Assembly (NCBI RefSeq): GCF_017591425.1
Contig: NW_024466399.1
Location: 2,046,001 to 2,110,000, forward strand
From: Ochotona curzoniae
Taxonomy: Eukaryota; Chordata; Mammalia; Lagomorpha; Ochotonidae
Direction: 5' to 3'
DNA length: 64,000 nt
This document shows positions 42,160 to 52,884 of the stretch, in pieces. The notes under the pieces are model-generated. The model did no database searches. It had not been told where the DNA came from and saw nothing but the letters and a program-made list of their open reading frames with translations. Position numbers and translations under genes: made by a program. Every line of letters begins with the position of its first letter. Within the stretch, counting starts at the first letter, position 1.

Positions 42160-43284
42160 GTAGTGGGGGCCCTGGATGGAGCAGGACCCGTGGTTCCAGA
42201 CATGCCTTGGTGTTGGATGAACTGCGTGAGCCAAACTCAGAGTCAGTGTGGTTTCGCATGGATTTTATTTATAAAGAGAGGACTGGCGGGACATAGTGTG
42301 GTGAGATTAGCTGTTGGTGTTTGTCCTGGAGACTGGTGCCCTGGCCCGGCACCAGGAATGTGGGTCTGAGTTGCGTGCTGGAGAGCAGGGCTTCAACCCG
42401 GGTTGGAGAAGCAAGAGTTCTGGCAATCTGCAAGAAATAAAGAGACCTGAGGAGCAAGCCAATGTGACTCAACCTCAGGAGGTGGATTATTCTTGCTTCT
42501 GCATGGGGCGTGGCCTGGTGTTTTGTATGCAAGGCACACGAAGGCATTCAGGGATTAGTTGTGAAAGGAAGTAGAGGCTATGGAGGAGGACTCTGGAGGT
42601 CTGAGTGTCACTTCCAGCCTCGGGGAGGCTTAAGGATCCCGGGGTAGAGTGGTCAAGCTGCAGGCCTCTGAGCCACTGTGTTAAGCCCTGTGTGCAAACC
42701 AGGAAGGTCCTCCAGAAGCTTCTGGTACTGTGTGCATGAGCAAAGGAAACCTGTTGGGAAAGAAGCCTAGAGAACAGCTGCAAAAGAAAACCGAGTTCAT
42801 GAAAAACATCCCTCCTATCCCCTCCCACCACCAACCCCATCAGAACTTGTAGAAACTGGGTGAGGCTTTGCCGGGCTCCAGGTGAATGGGTAGGGCTGGG
42901 GGACATGGCTGTCAGCTGGGAACAGCACAAAATGCACCCTGCTTTCTGCTGGCCCCGCCCTCAGCCCTGGCACAGCTGCATGTGCCCTAAGGGATGCCTC
43001 TTGCTGATGGCAGCTGCCGACCAAGGCCTTACAGTGGTTTACAAGGGGTGGTGCCGGTGACCCACCCTGTGTGCACCTGGAAGCTGGTGGACTCTACAGA
43101 GGCCTGGGGGAGCCAGGTGTTCTGTTCTACGAAGGGAGAGAGCTCAAGGAGTTCTGTTTCTCTCCTGATAATGTGGAGCATGGAATTCTCCAAGTGGCTA
43201 TTTTCCCATCCTCACTGGGTGATCTGTTTATCACTGCCGCTGAGTTTGAGCTAAGAAAATGCCATAGACACATGATATTTCTAC
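42160..43284. other. Unique sequence, possible short SINE-head fragment
   Basis: 42281-42325 (ctggcgggacatagtgtggt, gagattagctgttgg) resembles a CSINE 5' end but stops. Otherwise no element. The 147-codon minus-strand frame (42487-42930) has no domain signature. Confidence 0.35.
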
Positions 43285-43285
43285 T

Positions 43286-43375
43286 TACACGGGAGTATTC
43301 CAAAAAGTTTATGGAAAAATAGACCAACAGTTCAACTTATGTTAGTACAAATGTTTTTCTGGAATCCTTGAGTAT
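43286..43375 (+). mobile_element. Inverted-repeat (MITE-like) element fragment
   Basis: 'gtattccaaaaagtttatgg', 'aaaaatagaccaacagttc', and 'gttagtacaaatgtttttct' match one end and adjoining part of the recurring element. Confidence 0.45.
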
Positions 43376-43379
43376 GTAT

Positions 43380-43990
43380 AATATGTATATGCATATGTAC
43401 ATACATAGTACATATTCTTATGTAGTGATGGCTTATGTGCATTTACATGAACTTCAGAAGTCCCCTGCTATTGGTGACAGAATATCTGCAAATATGGTTG
43501 TAAACTGAAGGCACAGGTGCGGGATGCCCAGCTTGAATCACAGCTCTGGCGTGTAGGAGACTAATAGGACGAACACGGAGACACCTGTCAGGATCCAGAG
43601 CCCTGTCAGCTTGGGTGGAGGTCAATTGTCGAGGCTGACATGGAAAAAAACTCCATTCCTGTTGGTCCCTTCTTTGCCTATTGCCACCAGGCAGCGGCCA
43701 GTGCTTGGAGTTTTTAGCTAGCCCTCGCTTTCAGACGGGTAAGAAGGAGAAGTGTGACCGAGGCCCGCTGAGTTGGGGAGTGCGGCAGGAGTGCCCTCCA
43801 TGGACCTCACTCAATGCTCTCGGGGACTACGCAGTTCCAGGGGGCACCAAGGGCAGTGCCTGCTTCATGGGCCTTTCCTGGAAATGCTCTTGGCTGAATC
43901 CTTGAGGTTGTTCCTCCCTTGTTACCTCTTGCATAGATGCACAGGCACTTTCAGGAATGCTAATGTTTCCAGGAACGTGAGCTAAGTGAG
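43380..43990. other. Unique sequence
   Basis: AT-rich alternating 'tatgtatatgcatatgtac' near 43385; otherwise nothing recognised. Confidence 0.35.
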
Positions 43991-43999
43991 TGCGAGTGA

Positions 44000-44114
44000 T
44001 CATTTTGAATGTCCTGACCCTTGATGCCCCAGAATGTGATCTTATTTAGAGATAGGATCTCTTAGGGTTAGTCAAGGTCAAATGAGATTCTATGGGTGCA
44101 CCTTAGTTTATCTT
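44000..44114 (+). mobile_element. ERVL-MaLR LTR, left piece (split by a SINE)
   Basis: 'cagaatgtgatcttatttag', 'agataggatctcttagggtt', 'agtcaaggtcaaatgag' and 'attctatgggtgcacctta' match the MLT1/MST-type LTR (GAATGTTATCTCATTTAGAAATAGGATCTTTGCAGATG). Confidence 0.8.
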
Positions 44115-44322
44115 GGCTTTGCTTCTGACCCAGCTTCCTTTTAATGCCACTGTAGAGAGGCAGCAGCAGCAAGGGTTCAAGTACTAGGGTTCCTGCCTCA
44201 CCCCTCATTATGGGAGTTCTTAGCTGGCCTAATTATGGCTCATGTGGGCATTGGGGGAATAACCAGAGGATGGGAGAATCTATGTCTCGTTCAAATAAAA
44301 TAGATTTTTTTTTTTTAAAGGA
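44115..44322 (+). mobile_element. CSINE, plus strand, 5'-truncated, inside a MaLR LTR
   Basis: 'cttctgacccagcttccttt', 'gcagcagcagcaagggttca', 'agctggcctaattatggctc', 'gggggaataaccagaggatg' and the tail 'tcaaataaaatagatttttt'. The tRNA-derived head is missing. It separates two halves of one LTR, so it is younger than the LTR. Confidence 0.75.
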
Positions 44323-44465
44323 AGAGGCTATTTGTATGCAGACACAGGGAGACAAGCATATGAGAATGCCCAGAGAAGGCTGCTGTCTGCAAGCTGGGGA
44401 GAGTGGCCTCAGAAGGATCGAGGTTGTTTCTGGACCCTCAACCTGCAGCACCCTAAGGCGTGAGC
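44323..44465 (+). mobile_element. ERVL-MaLR LTR, right piece
   Basis: 'aggaagaggctatttgtatg', 'gacacagggagacaagcata', 'gtctgcaagctggggagagt', and 'ggcctcagaaggatcgagg' continue the MLT1/MST order (CCAAGGAGAGAGGCCTCAGAAGAAACC). Confidence 0.8.
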
Positions 44466-44529
44466 TCTTGTTCATTCCCCAGGCTGTGGGGCTGTATTGA
44501 CATCTTCCCCTTTCCCAGGTCCATCGAAG

Positions 44530-45405
44530 GTCAGCGCCAAGGTGGAGAGGAAAAATTCAGAAATGAACAAGCTTCCAAGTCCAGGCTCCAACCTGAGAGC
44601 CTGGCCTGTGGCCCTTGTACTGTCCAGCAAAACTCAACAAGCCCCACTCAACTCTACATGAAGAGCAGGTTGCATCTGCCTTGCTTTTGCCTGTCTGCCC
44701 CAGATAAGGAGAACCCGTAGCCAACCAGGTAGAAGACCTGCCCAAGAATAGGATTCGGACTGAATCTTCCTCTAATTCATTACTTGACTAACATTAACTG
44801 TAGCTTGAGGCATAGGTAGCATTGGTAAGATTGGTTAACATTGCTAACTTGATCTTCAAGGGAAAATCTGCTTTCGATTCCCAATAAGTTTTAGATATAG
44901 CTTTGGATCACGACTTGTTTAAATGGAAGACTGCCCATATTTGTTGGTTTCTGATCAACATTCCTATTGTATATACTTAAAAAAAAAAAACCCTTATGTT
45001 TCAAGAAAGCTTGATTGTTCCCCTAACTTAGAAGAGTCCTTTTCCAATTTGTTAATTGTTGGATCGAGCGAATGGCTTCTGAGAACTTTGTATACATAAA
45101 TAACAAGCTTAAAAAGTTTAAAAAAATAACTAATGGTGATGCTCTAACAATAAAATGAAAAGGGTAGAAAATATTAGCATTCGGAGCTTGAATTTCCTAG
45201 TTATATGAAAATGGTCACAATGCTAGGGAGAAGACCATGTTTCCTTAATGATTTGTATGTAAGTTTCTCTCGCAGAACTCCTTGGTATCTTACAGAAGAG
45301 GTGATGATGCCCTGCTTCACAGGGCATTAAACAGGTGCAACAAACCATGTCTAAGGGAAGTATGTTGATATTTTTAACCAGTTCATAACAATCAAATTTG
45401 CTGTA
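44530..45405. other. Unique AT-rich sequence
   Basis: No recognised element. Confidence 0.4.
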
Positions 45406-45407
45406 GT

Positions 45408-45705
45408 TTTTTTTTTAAATTATTTATTGGAAAAGCAGGATTTCAGAGAGAGAGAGAGAGAAATCTTCCATCTTCTGGTTTGCTTTGCAAATGGTCATAA
45501 TGACTGAGGTTGGGACTGGACCAGATCAAAGCCAGGAACTTCATCTAGATCTCCCATGTGAATGTAGGGGCCCAAGCACTTGGGCCGTTCTCTGCTGCCT
45601 TTTCGAGCACATCAGTGGGATGTTGGAGCAGCTGGGATATGAACCGGTGTGATGCTGGTGTTGTGGGCAGCTGCTGAAACTCCCTATGCCACCATACCAC
45701 CAAAC
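45408..45705 (-). mobile_element. CSINE, minus strand
   Basis: Poly-T, 'ttatttattggaaaagcagg', GA run, 'aaatcttccatcttctggtt', 'aaagccaggaacttcatcta', 'gggcccaagcacttgggcc', 'gggatatgaaccggtgtga' and the head 'ctatgccaccataccacca'. Confidence 0.88.
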
Positions 45706-45714
45706 CTCACCCCC

Positions 45715-47050
45715 ACTTTAGGTCTTACAGAAATGATTCAGCAAATGTTTCTTGCGTGTTCCCACAGTCTCTATCATTGAACTAGCATGAATGAAGATGA
45801 GTGCCTGCCCTGAAAGAAGCAATAGATGTGATTCATAGTCACTGAAAAAATTCCCCGAAATACGCATTATTTATGCAAAGGAAAGGAGCTGAGTCCAGTG
45901 GTTGGTGTATAATGTTAGTCGCTATTACTATGAGGAAAAAAAGCATCAGAAATACAATCATTTACTTTTTTGTCTTTTGACGTGCGTTCTCCATTAGTCA
46001 CCTCTAGGGCCATTCCTGTACAAGTGCTGTTAATGATTACAAAAGTCTATAAATGCCTCCCCAAGCGTTCGGCTTCCACAGTATCACCTTTTCTACAGAA
46101 GAATAAAAATAAACAGCCATTTCCCCCAGGTAACAACAAGCTGGGCTTTAAGGGTTTTGCAATTCGGATTTTATGTTCCACTGCCTCCTCCACTGCCCTG
46201 AGAAGGTATTTCTCTTACATGATTTCGGAGGGCCCGCGTTGGAAGACTTTGCACACTCCCTGTCCCAGAAATAGCTAAACTCGTCACTGAATGTGTAAGG
46301 GGAGTGTGGCTTCAGGATTCCAGATTTTCGAAGGTGTTGTTTTGCTTATATTTTTGCACCTTACGATCACACATCTTCTCGGAAAAGTCAGCAATTATAG
46401 CTTCATGCCAAGGCTCAAAGGCCTAGAAATGAAGGGATTTCTGAGTACTGGTGACCTTCACTTGTATTCTCCTCCTGCCGTTTACTGGGGCAGGGCAGTC
46501 AGCAGGCTCTGGAAGCCAAGAAGCCAGTGCACTGGGGGACGGTTGCATTCTAAGAATAAATTCCATCCTATTTAAGAATGTCTTCCCAGCAGCTCCCGGG
46601 GACTCTGACAGCTGAAGGATCCCCTAATGGACAGGGCGTGGCCTTGTGCATGGCTTTCTAAAAGTGACCACTCTCTAATCTCAGCCCCAACATGGAGCTG
46701 CATACTGCTCCTGGTGCTGCTTTCAAAGTTTGGGTCTCTCCAGCAACTGGACCCCATTGGGGGACCTGTGGTGTGGCCACACTGGATGCATCATGCACAT
46801 CTGGCTGCTTTGGAGATGCACGCTCTGACATTCTGGTTCGTCCTGCCCGTGGTGGACATGAGCACACTTGATCACCTCTAGCCTAGTGGCAGACTGGTTT
46901 GTCATTTTGCAAGCAGTTTCTCTGGGCAAGTCCCTATTGTGAAGTTTAAGACCCTGCTTGCCTTTTTCTCTAGAAAACTCCCCAGTTGAACATGTAAATG
47001 TGACTTTTTAAAAAAATGCACAGGAGAAGGAATTTTTATAAAGGGAGGAG
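45715..47050. other. Unique sequence, SINE-free
   Basis: Two adjacent plus-strand frames (45970-46278, 102 codons; 46291-46575, 94 codons) share this stretch but show no domain, no homology I know, and no splice-site pattern. More likely conserved or neutral non-coding DNA than a gene. Confidence 0.4.
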
Positions 47051-47059
47051 GTGGTATCT

Positions 47060-47340
47060 GCAGCGTATGACACTGGCAATTCTGTGTGGGTGCTGATTTG
47101 TGTCCCTGCTATGCCACTATCAATCCAGCTCCCTGCTAATGCACCTGAGAAAGCGATGACCCAAGTCCCTGGGTCTCTGCACCACGTGGGAGACTAGGAG
47201 AGAGTTCCAGTCTCCTGGTTTTGGCTTGATTCTGCCCTAGCCCTTGCAGCCATTTGAGTGCACAAACCACCTGATGGAAGATATTTCTCTCTGTGTCTCC
47301 TTCTACCTCTTAACTCAGCCCTGCAAATCAATCTTTAAAA
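47060..47340 (+). mobile_element. Old CSINE, plus strand
   Basis: 'gtgctgatttgtgtccctgc', 'caatccagctccctgctaat', 'gcacctgagaaagcgatgac', 'accacgtgggagactaggag', 'gcagccatttgagtgcaca' and 'aaccacctgatggaag' with a degraded tail 'ctgcaaatcaatcttt'. Confidence 0.83.
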
Positions 47341-47344
47341 AGCA

Positions 47345-47830
47345 TGCCATAGGAGAAGGGAAACATTTTAATCCTTTCAGCATGTGAACAGTTCATTTAT
47401 TTAAAGAGAGAAGCAGTTTAACTCTTACCAAGGCGGTGGGAGTATGTAAGGTTAGTCCCATGGGAGGATCCCATATTACAAGGAGAAGCTCTACACGATA
47501 CCCCAAGGGATTGACCAAGCCTGCAGTTTCTGGCTTCAGGCCCATAGGGACCATGGGGACAAGGTGGGAAGGGTATAGGCACGCTTGGGAACCTGGAAGT
47601 ACAGTGAAGGGCCAAGCGTCAGGAACACCCAGTAGAGAGGTTCCTGGGGGGAAAAGAGAAGAATCCACTGACTCTGGGGTTCCTGTAGGAAGCCACACAT
47701 TGTCATTGCTTGCATTGGGACTTCTCTCGGGTAGCGGATGTGTTCAAAATCAACACGGCTTTCCCTAAGCAGTGCCCCTGTTGGGGATGGTGGTGGCAGT
47801 GTTGTACCTTTGGTATCATTGCTTCATTTT
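47345..47830. other. Unique non-coding sequence
   Basis: No recognised element. Frames of 101 and 110 codons on opposite strands overlap each other. Confidence 0.35.
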
Positions 47831-47834
47831 GTTT

Positions 47835-48118
47835 TTCTAAAGACTGAGAGACGAGGAGAGGAGATTCCATTTGCTGATGCACCCATCCCTGCCACTAGCC
47901 CACCAAGCCTGCAGCAGCTGGAAGCCAGCCTGGCCAAAGTTATGAGCTGAGATATCCACCTGGGCCTCCCATGTGGGTGGCAGGGTCCTTAAGCCACAAC
48001 CTGTAGCTCCCCCAACAATGAACATACTAGCAGGAAGCAGGGAGTCAGAGCTGGGTCCTTCATTGTTGGATTCAGGTGCCTGGAGCAGCATTTTTGCTGC
48101 TTTGCCCAAAGTCTGCCC
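47835..48118 (-). mobile_element. Old CSINE, minus strand
   Basis: 'ttctaaagactgagagacga', 'gattccatttgctgatgcac', 'ctgggcctcccatgtgggtg', 'gtagctcccccaacaatgaa' and 'actagcaggaagcaggg'. Older subtype with a diverged head. Confidence 0.72.
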
Positions 48119-48144
48119 TGCCTCTGTTATCTTAGTCTCAGCAA

Positions 48145-48205
48145 TGAAAGTAGCACAGTGGCTGGCACAAAATGGACACCCAGTGAGTATTTGTGAGTGT
48201 TAGAA
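48145..48205 (+). mobile_element. MIR or L2 tail relic
   Basis: 'gtagcacagtggctggcaca' and 'cccagtgagtatttgtgagt' follow the tail motif CAGTGCCTGGCACATAGTAGGTGCTCAATAAATATTTGTTGA. Confidence 0.6.
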
Positions 48206-48301
48206 GGAAAAAGAGAGAAGGAGAAAACAGGAAAAAGTTATGGAGAGGAGGGATGAAGTAGAGAGAAGAGGGAAGGCAGAAGGGGAGGGAGAGGGGAGGG
48301 T
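48205..48301. repeat. Polypurine-rich tract
   Basis: About 95 bases, nearly all A or G with a few T and C. Likely an old degenerate GA repeat. Confidence 0.8.
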
Positions 48302-48304
48302 CTG

Positions 48305-48848
48305 CCATTCTTCCCTTCAATCTTTTCCTCCCTATTGTGAAATAAATGTCACATTTGAACAAAACCTGTTGCAAAGAATGTGTTTGCAAAATGAGACGAG
48401 GATGCATCCTGAAAGTAAGCCTTTGGATCAAGTTTCCAAAGTTCGCAGTAATCGTACTGAATATAACTTAGTCACATCATTGCCCACAGGATGCTTCCTA
48501 CCGCATCAACTGTGTGTGTGCTGTAATCTCATCTGTATCTTATTCCTACTTGTCAAATCTATGAAAGTTGAGTATTCAGTGGAATCCTGGTAGACCGTGG
48601 GAGCAGATTTTGACAGCTACTATTTTGAATTGGGGACAAGATAGAAAAAGGCAAGAAATCAGATGTGACCATCTACCCTTATATACAAGGGGACATTACA
48701 AGGCTACAAGGATGACCGATACTATGGATGGGGAATGCTGTGTCTATTTGTTCTGTTCTATAACGTACACCTTTGATAAACTTACACTTCTACAGCTTCT
48801 CTCTGTCATATCTCCATTGCTAGTAATATTACTACCCTTGCATTAGTG
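48305..48848. other. Unique AT-rich sequence
   Basis: No recognised element. May include further eroded Tigger sequence adjoining the next feature. Confidence 0.35.
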
Positions 48849-48849
48849 G

Positions 48850-49115
48850 CCATCATGAAGTAAAGGGCTACTTGGACACAAGTTCTGTAATACCACAATA
48901 GTCAGTCTGACACATTAGCTAGCAACTACGTCATGAGCAGGAGAGCAGTGTACACAATGCAGTTGATCCACAACTAGGTTGAGAAGGAGTGGGCAGGCAA
49001 GATTTTATCACACCACTTACAGTGATGCATAGTTAAAAATTCAGGAATTGTTTCTTTCTGGAATTACCCACTTAATATTTTCAGACCATGGTTGACCATG
49101 GGTGACTGGGTAAGC
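48850..49115 (+). mobile_element. TcMar-Tigger-like DNA transposon (Tigger1/MER2-like), 3' part
   Basis: 'gcaggcaagattttatcaca', 'caggaattgtttctttctgg', 'aattacccacttaatatttt', 'cagaccatggttgaccatgg' and 'gtgactgggtaagc' match the 3' end of Tigger1-type elements (GAATTGTTTATTTCTGGAATTTTCCATTTAATATTTTCGGACCGCGG). Confidence 0.8.
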
Positions 49116-49119
49116 GCAA

Positions 49120-49655
49120 GAGACTGGAACCCTTATTTGGGGAAGATGATGGCGTCTTGAATTGCCGTGTGTCTATTCATTTCTATGCCTACTTTCTCTG
49201 GCATACCAAATTCATCAGGCAGAATGTCCTAGAACTGTTGTGTGTCGGGGCTGAGGGTATTGGCACCCTGCCATTCCTGGCTTGCCTCTGATGTCAGGCC
49301 TTGGTGACACAAACCATGTGGAGTCACAGGGCAAACACTGCCTAGATTCCTGGAGTTGTTCCTACCTTTAGTTCTCTGAAAAGAGGCAGGATCACAGAAT
49401 GCAGAAAGAGCATTGGGGGAAAGTTACAGATTAAATGCAAAACTTGCATGAAGACTAAGATGAAAGCGTTAGGAGTTTCCTTATCAGCCCCCCCACTTCA
49501 AGCTCTGATCCCAGATTTCCAGGACTGTTGGCTCATCATTACCAATACTTCCAGGGGGGATTATTCGAGAAATTCTGAGGATTTCATATGTCTCCACCTA
49601 GATGTTTATTGCAGACTAGGGGGAGCCAATACTGCTCTGTAAAAAAAAAAAAATA
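49120..49655. other. Unique non-coding sequence
   Basis: No recognised element. A poly-A run is at 49641. Confidence 0.4.
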
Positions 49656-49659
49656 TATC

Positions 49660-49718
49660 TGTGAGCAAGCCAGGCATTTTGCCTATTGATTAAGACAGAC
49701 ACCCAGGTTCAAATTCTT
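49660..49718 (+). mobile_element. Old CSINE, plus strand, 5' part (split)
   Basis: 'aagccaggcattttgcctat', 'tgattaagacagacaccc' and 'aggttcaaattc' (B-box-like) form a CSINE head. It resumes after the nested SINE. Confidence 0.6.
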
Positions 49719-49721
49719 CTT

Positions 49722-50046
49722 TTTCTTAAAAGAGATTTACTTATTTTTATTGGAAAGTCAGATGAACAGAGACAGAGAGGAAGATCTTCCGTCCGATGAT
49801 TCACTCCCCAAGTGATCACAACAGCCAGTGCTGCACCGATCCAAAGCCAGGAACCAGGAGCCTCTTCCGGGTCTCCCACGCAGGTGCAGGATCCCAAAGC
49901 TTTGGGCCGTCCTTGACTGCTTTCCCAGGCCGCAAGCAGGGAGCTGGATGGGAAGTGGGGCCGCCGGGATTCGAACCGGCACCCATATGGGATCCGAGCA
50001 TGTTCAGGGTGAGGACCTTAGCTGCTAGGCCTACGCTGCAGGGCCC
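49722..50046 (-). mobile_element. CSINE, minus strand, young, with canonical B box
   Basis: 'ttacttatttttattggaaa', 'gaggaagatcttccgtccga', 'ggaaccaggagcctcttccg', 'gccgcaagcagggagctgg', and 'ccgccgggattcgaaccggc', whose complement holds an exact tRNA-type B box GGTTCGAATCC (49967-49977). The head ends 'acgctgcagggcccc'. It splits an older SINE; 'aggttcaaattc' and 'aagttcaacttg' flank it as a degraded target-site duplication. Confidence 0.93.
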
Positions 50047-50215
50047 CAAGTTCAACTTGTAACTCCTGGTCCCAGATTCCTCCCTGGGAAACAGGAAGTG
50101 TTGACTGATTTCTAGCTGTAGCATGCTATTGTGGGCGTGTGGGAATGACCCAGTGTGTAGGTGCTCTGCCTCTTAATCTGCCATACTCTTGTCTCTTCAA
50201 CAAATAGACAGATGA
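50047..50215 (+). mobile_element. Old CSINE, plus strand, 3' remainder
   Basis: 'gtaactcctggtcccagatt' through 'atctgccatactcttgtctc' and 'ttcaacaaatagacagatg' give the 3' side of the plus-strand SINE begun at 49660. Diverged. Confidence 0.5.
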
Positions 50216-50219
50216 AAAA

Positions 50220-51178
50220 CATCCTGTGGGTATTCTTTCAAGGGCTGTATAAATACCTACCGAATGATTAGATGGCATTAATCATAGCTAGTTTTATCAC
50301 TGTTATTGGTCCAGTGTGTTCCGAGGTCTGAAGAAAACGTCAGTTTCCTTGGAATACAGATTCTGTTTGTATGTGGTTGTGCCAGAGAAGTCTGTTTTTA
50401 CAAGCAGTCTTCTGTGAGTGACAGCATTGGAGAGTCTAAAGTCTAGATTGTTCGAGAGGCCTCTGAGGATAGCTTGATTTCCTCGGAAGCCTCGCTTACT
50501 CAATCCAGGGAATCTGGCATCCTTGTTGGAGAGAAGGATGTGTTTTATTCTGTGTTATTCCACATGCCGGTCTTCTGGGAATCTTAGTGGCAGAAGCAGT
50601 GATCAACAAGGGTGGGAACAAGGTGGAGAGACTGTTTATTTCCATTGCAGGGCACCGCGTTCAGACTCTTGAGCTGTTGAGCAATTAGGTTGTTTGACAA
50701 TCGGATTTTGTGTTTCTGTGATAGCAAACAGTTCAGAGTCTCTAGTAAGCCTGAGTTGGCATTCAAATAACAATTTTGGGCCCGAAAGGAATATCAAGGA
50801 CTTTCTCCAACGTAACACGCGAGGGCTATCCCCAGTCTTCACTGCTTTGGTTATGGCTTTTCCAATACTCCTCCAGGTGGGAAGGGCAAATCACTTGGGT
50901 ACTTAAGGGCTTGCCTAAATTGCTGAAGGAGAAGCAGGGATTCAACAAGCGTGGTCATCTTGTTCTAACCACAGGGCTGCTAAGGGATGAAGATGGATCT
51001 AGAGGGTAGATGTTTGGGCTCCCAGAATTTGCCATTTGCATGCTGCCTTGGTACCCAGATATGTGATCTTAGTGAGGCCCTCAAATCCCTGCACATCCCA
51101 AGAGCAACTGGAGTTTTTCCTTCAGATGAAGGAATCATTAATCATATACAAATAGGCGGCAGGACTTTAAAAAGAAAT
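50220..51178. other. Unique non-coding sequence
   Basis: About 950 bp with no recognised element or coding frame. Confidence 0.4.
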
Positions 51179-51182
51179 AATT

Positions 51183-51472
51183 AGGGGCTGGGGCTGGGCA
51201 TAGCAAGTAAGCAGCATCCCATACGGGTGCAGGTTTGAGTCTTGGTTGCTCCACTTCTGATCCAGCTCCCTGCTAATGTGCCTTGGAAAGCAGCAGAAAT
51301 GACCCAATTGCTTGGGCTCCTGCATTCACCTGGGAGGCCCAGAAAATGCTCCTGGCTTTTGGTTTTTGGATTTGAACTGGCTCAGCTCCAGCTCTTGTAG
51401 CTATTTGGGAAGTGAAGCAGTAATGAACCCCCCCTCCAACTCTGACTTTCAAATAAAGCAATTCATTCTTAA
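51183..51472 (+). mobile_element. CSINE, plus strand
   Basis: 'ggggctggggctgggcatag', 'agcatcccatacgggtgcag', 'gtttgagtcttggttgctcc', 'agctccctgctaatgtgcct', 'gggctcctgcattcacctgg' and the tail 'tgactttcaaataaagcaat'. Confidence 0.9.
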
Positions 51473-51479
51473 AAAAAGG

Positions 51480-52775
51480 AACAATTTGTGGAGTCTGTGA
51501 TCCCTACAACAAGTAACCAGTTTCCCTTGCGTAGACGGGGCAGGGATAGTGAATCTTACAAGAGGTTTTGTAGAAATGGAAAGAATGGGCTGATTTCGTC
51601 ACTTACTGCCTTTTGCCCACCCTCTTGCCATCTGATGACTTTAAGAAGAATTTGCCTGAAGATGAGGATTAATGTAATGGCTGATTCCATTACTTCTGGA
51701 CTTTTTGGATGAAATTTGATCACTCGGCTGCGCATTCCTTCTCCTCACCTGCTCTGGAAAGCACATTGAATTTTTTTTTTTGAAAGAAAATTCAGTCCAG
51801 ACCAGAACACACACAGAACTAGCCTCTCCACGGCCCCTCTTAAATCGTGCGAGACTCCTGTTGGTCACAAATGCCTCTCTTCTGCTTTGTTTACATTGCA
51901 TGGTTTATTCCATTAAAGTCCAGTTTCAGGTGCTTTGTGAAACCCAGATGGCTTGAGACTGGCTGCCCTGAAGAATTTAAGCGCCTGCAAGTAAACAATT
52001 TCTTTGCGTAACTTCCTTAAGGAGCTCTCCGAGTTCTCTGGAAACTTTGCTGGGGCAGAGTGTACTATCCTTAAATCTGCAGGAGTTCTTTCCTGTCAGC
52101 CCATCTGAACATGTATTTGCTAATTTGGCAAGGGTTGGGCTCTGCACAACTGGGGAAGGAGGCTCGTCCCAGCCTCAGGGCTGGCTCAGGCAGTGTCCTT
52201 CCACTCTTGAGGTCCCACTGCAGGCTGCAGCTGTTTGGGAACTCAACCAATAAAACATCATCCAAGTAGCTGTACCTCCTCCTCCCACGGTTTTAGTAGT
52301 ATTTTGTGCCAGTTTTCTCTTTAGATTCATTTAACATGTCGCACACATAACCGATATTCTTTAATATATAAACACTGAGTTATGGAATTTTTTAAATGGA
52401 AAAGACTAATTAGAATTGAGTAAACTGAGTCACAAGGAGATTAAGCAACAGGTTTGAGGATGCAAAATGAATGAAGGAGGTGGCAGGAGGTTGACTCAGA
52501 GGCCAGAATCTCCTCGGAATTCAGGGCATGGCCACAAGCCTTTCCTCTTTTGAGGTCAAACTCAGGTTTCTCTTCTGTGGCTTCCCTACCAGGTCTCTCC
52601 TTTGACGAACTGCTTTTGCGGTTGCAGTCCATGCTACACGAATGAACGCTGAGCACTTCTTGGGAACTTTTTTTCTCCTTCCATCTTCTACCTAAATCCA
52701 GAAGGGCTCCCTCCTGCTGTTCACTTTTTTCCTAGGTTCAGGGAGAAGTTATCCTGCTCCACATCAAAATATTAT
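51480..52775. other. Unique sequence, possible degraded SINE
   Basis: 52040-52255 has weak CSINE-like pieces (gcagctgtttgggaactcaa near the end) but not a convincing order. Poly-T at 51770. No gene recognised. Confidence 0.35.
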
Positions 52776-52779
52776 GGGA

Positions 52780-52882
52780 AAAGCATGCATCCCTGTAAGA
52801 AAACAACACAAAAACTGAAGATTTTTGTAGTAATGAAAGCTTACGTTTTCTTTCCATTTTCCATGATCTTTTAAAGGTTCCC
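52780..52882 (-). mobile_element. Inverted-repeat (MITE-like) element fragment
   Basis: 'gatttttgtagtaatgaaag', 'cttacgttttctttccattt' and 'tccatgatcttttaaagg' carry the right end of the recurring element. Confidence 0.45.
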
Positions 52883-52884
52883 TT

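Noticed and set aside
42487..42930. 147-codon minus-strand frame
   Set aside because: No domain, no conserved motif, and frames in other phases overlap it.
19890..44465. Endogenous retrovirus with coding genes
   Set aside because: Only two solitary MaLR-type LTR remnants are seen (19890 and 44000). No gag, pol or env sequence is recognisable between or beside them.
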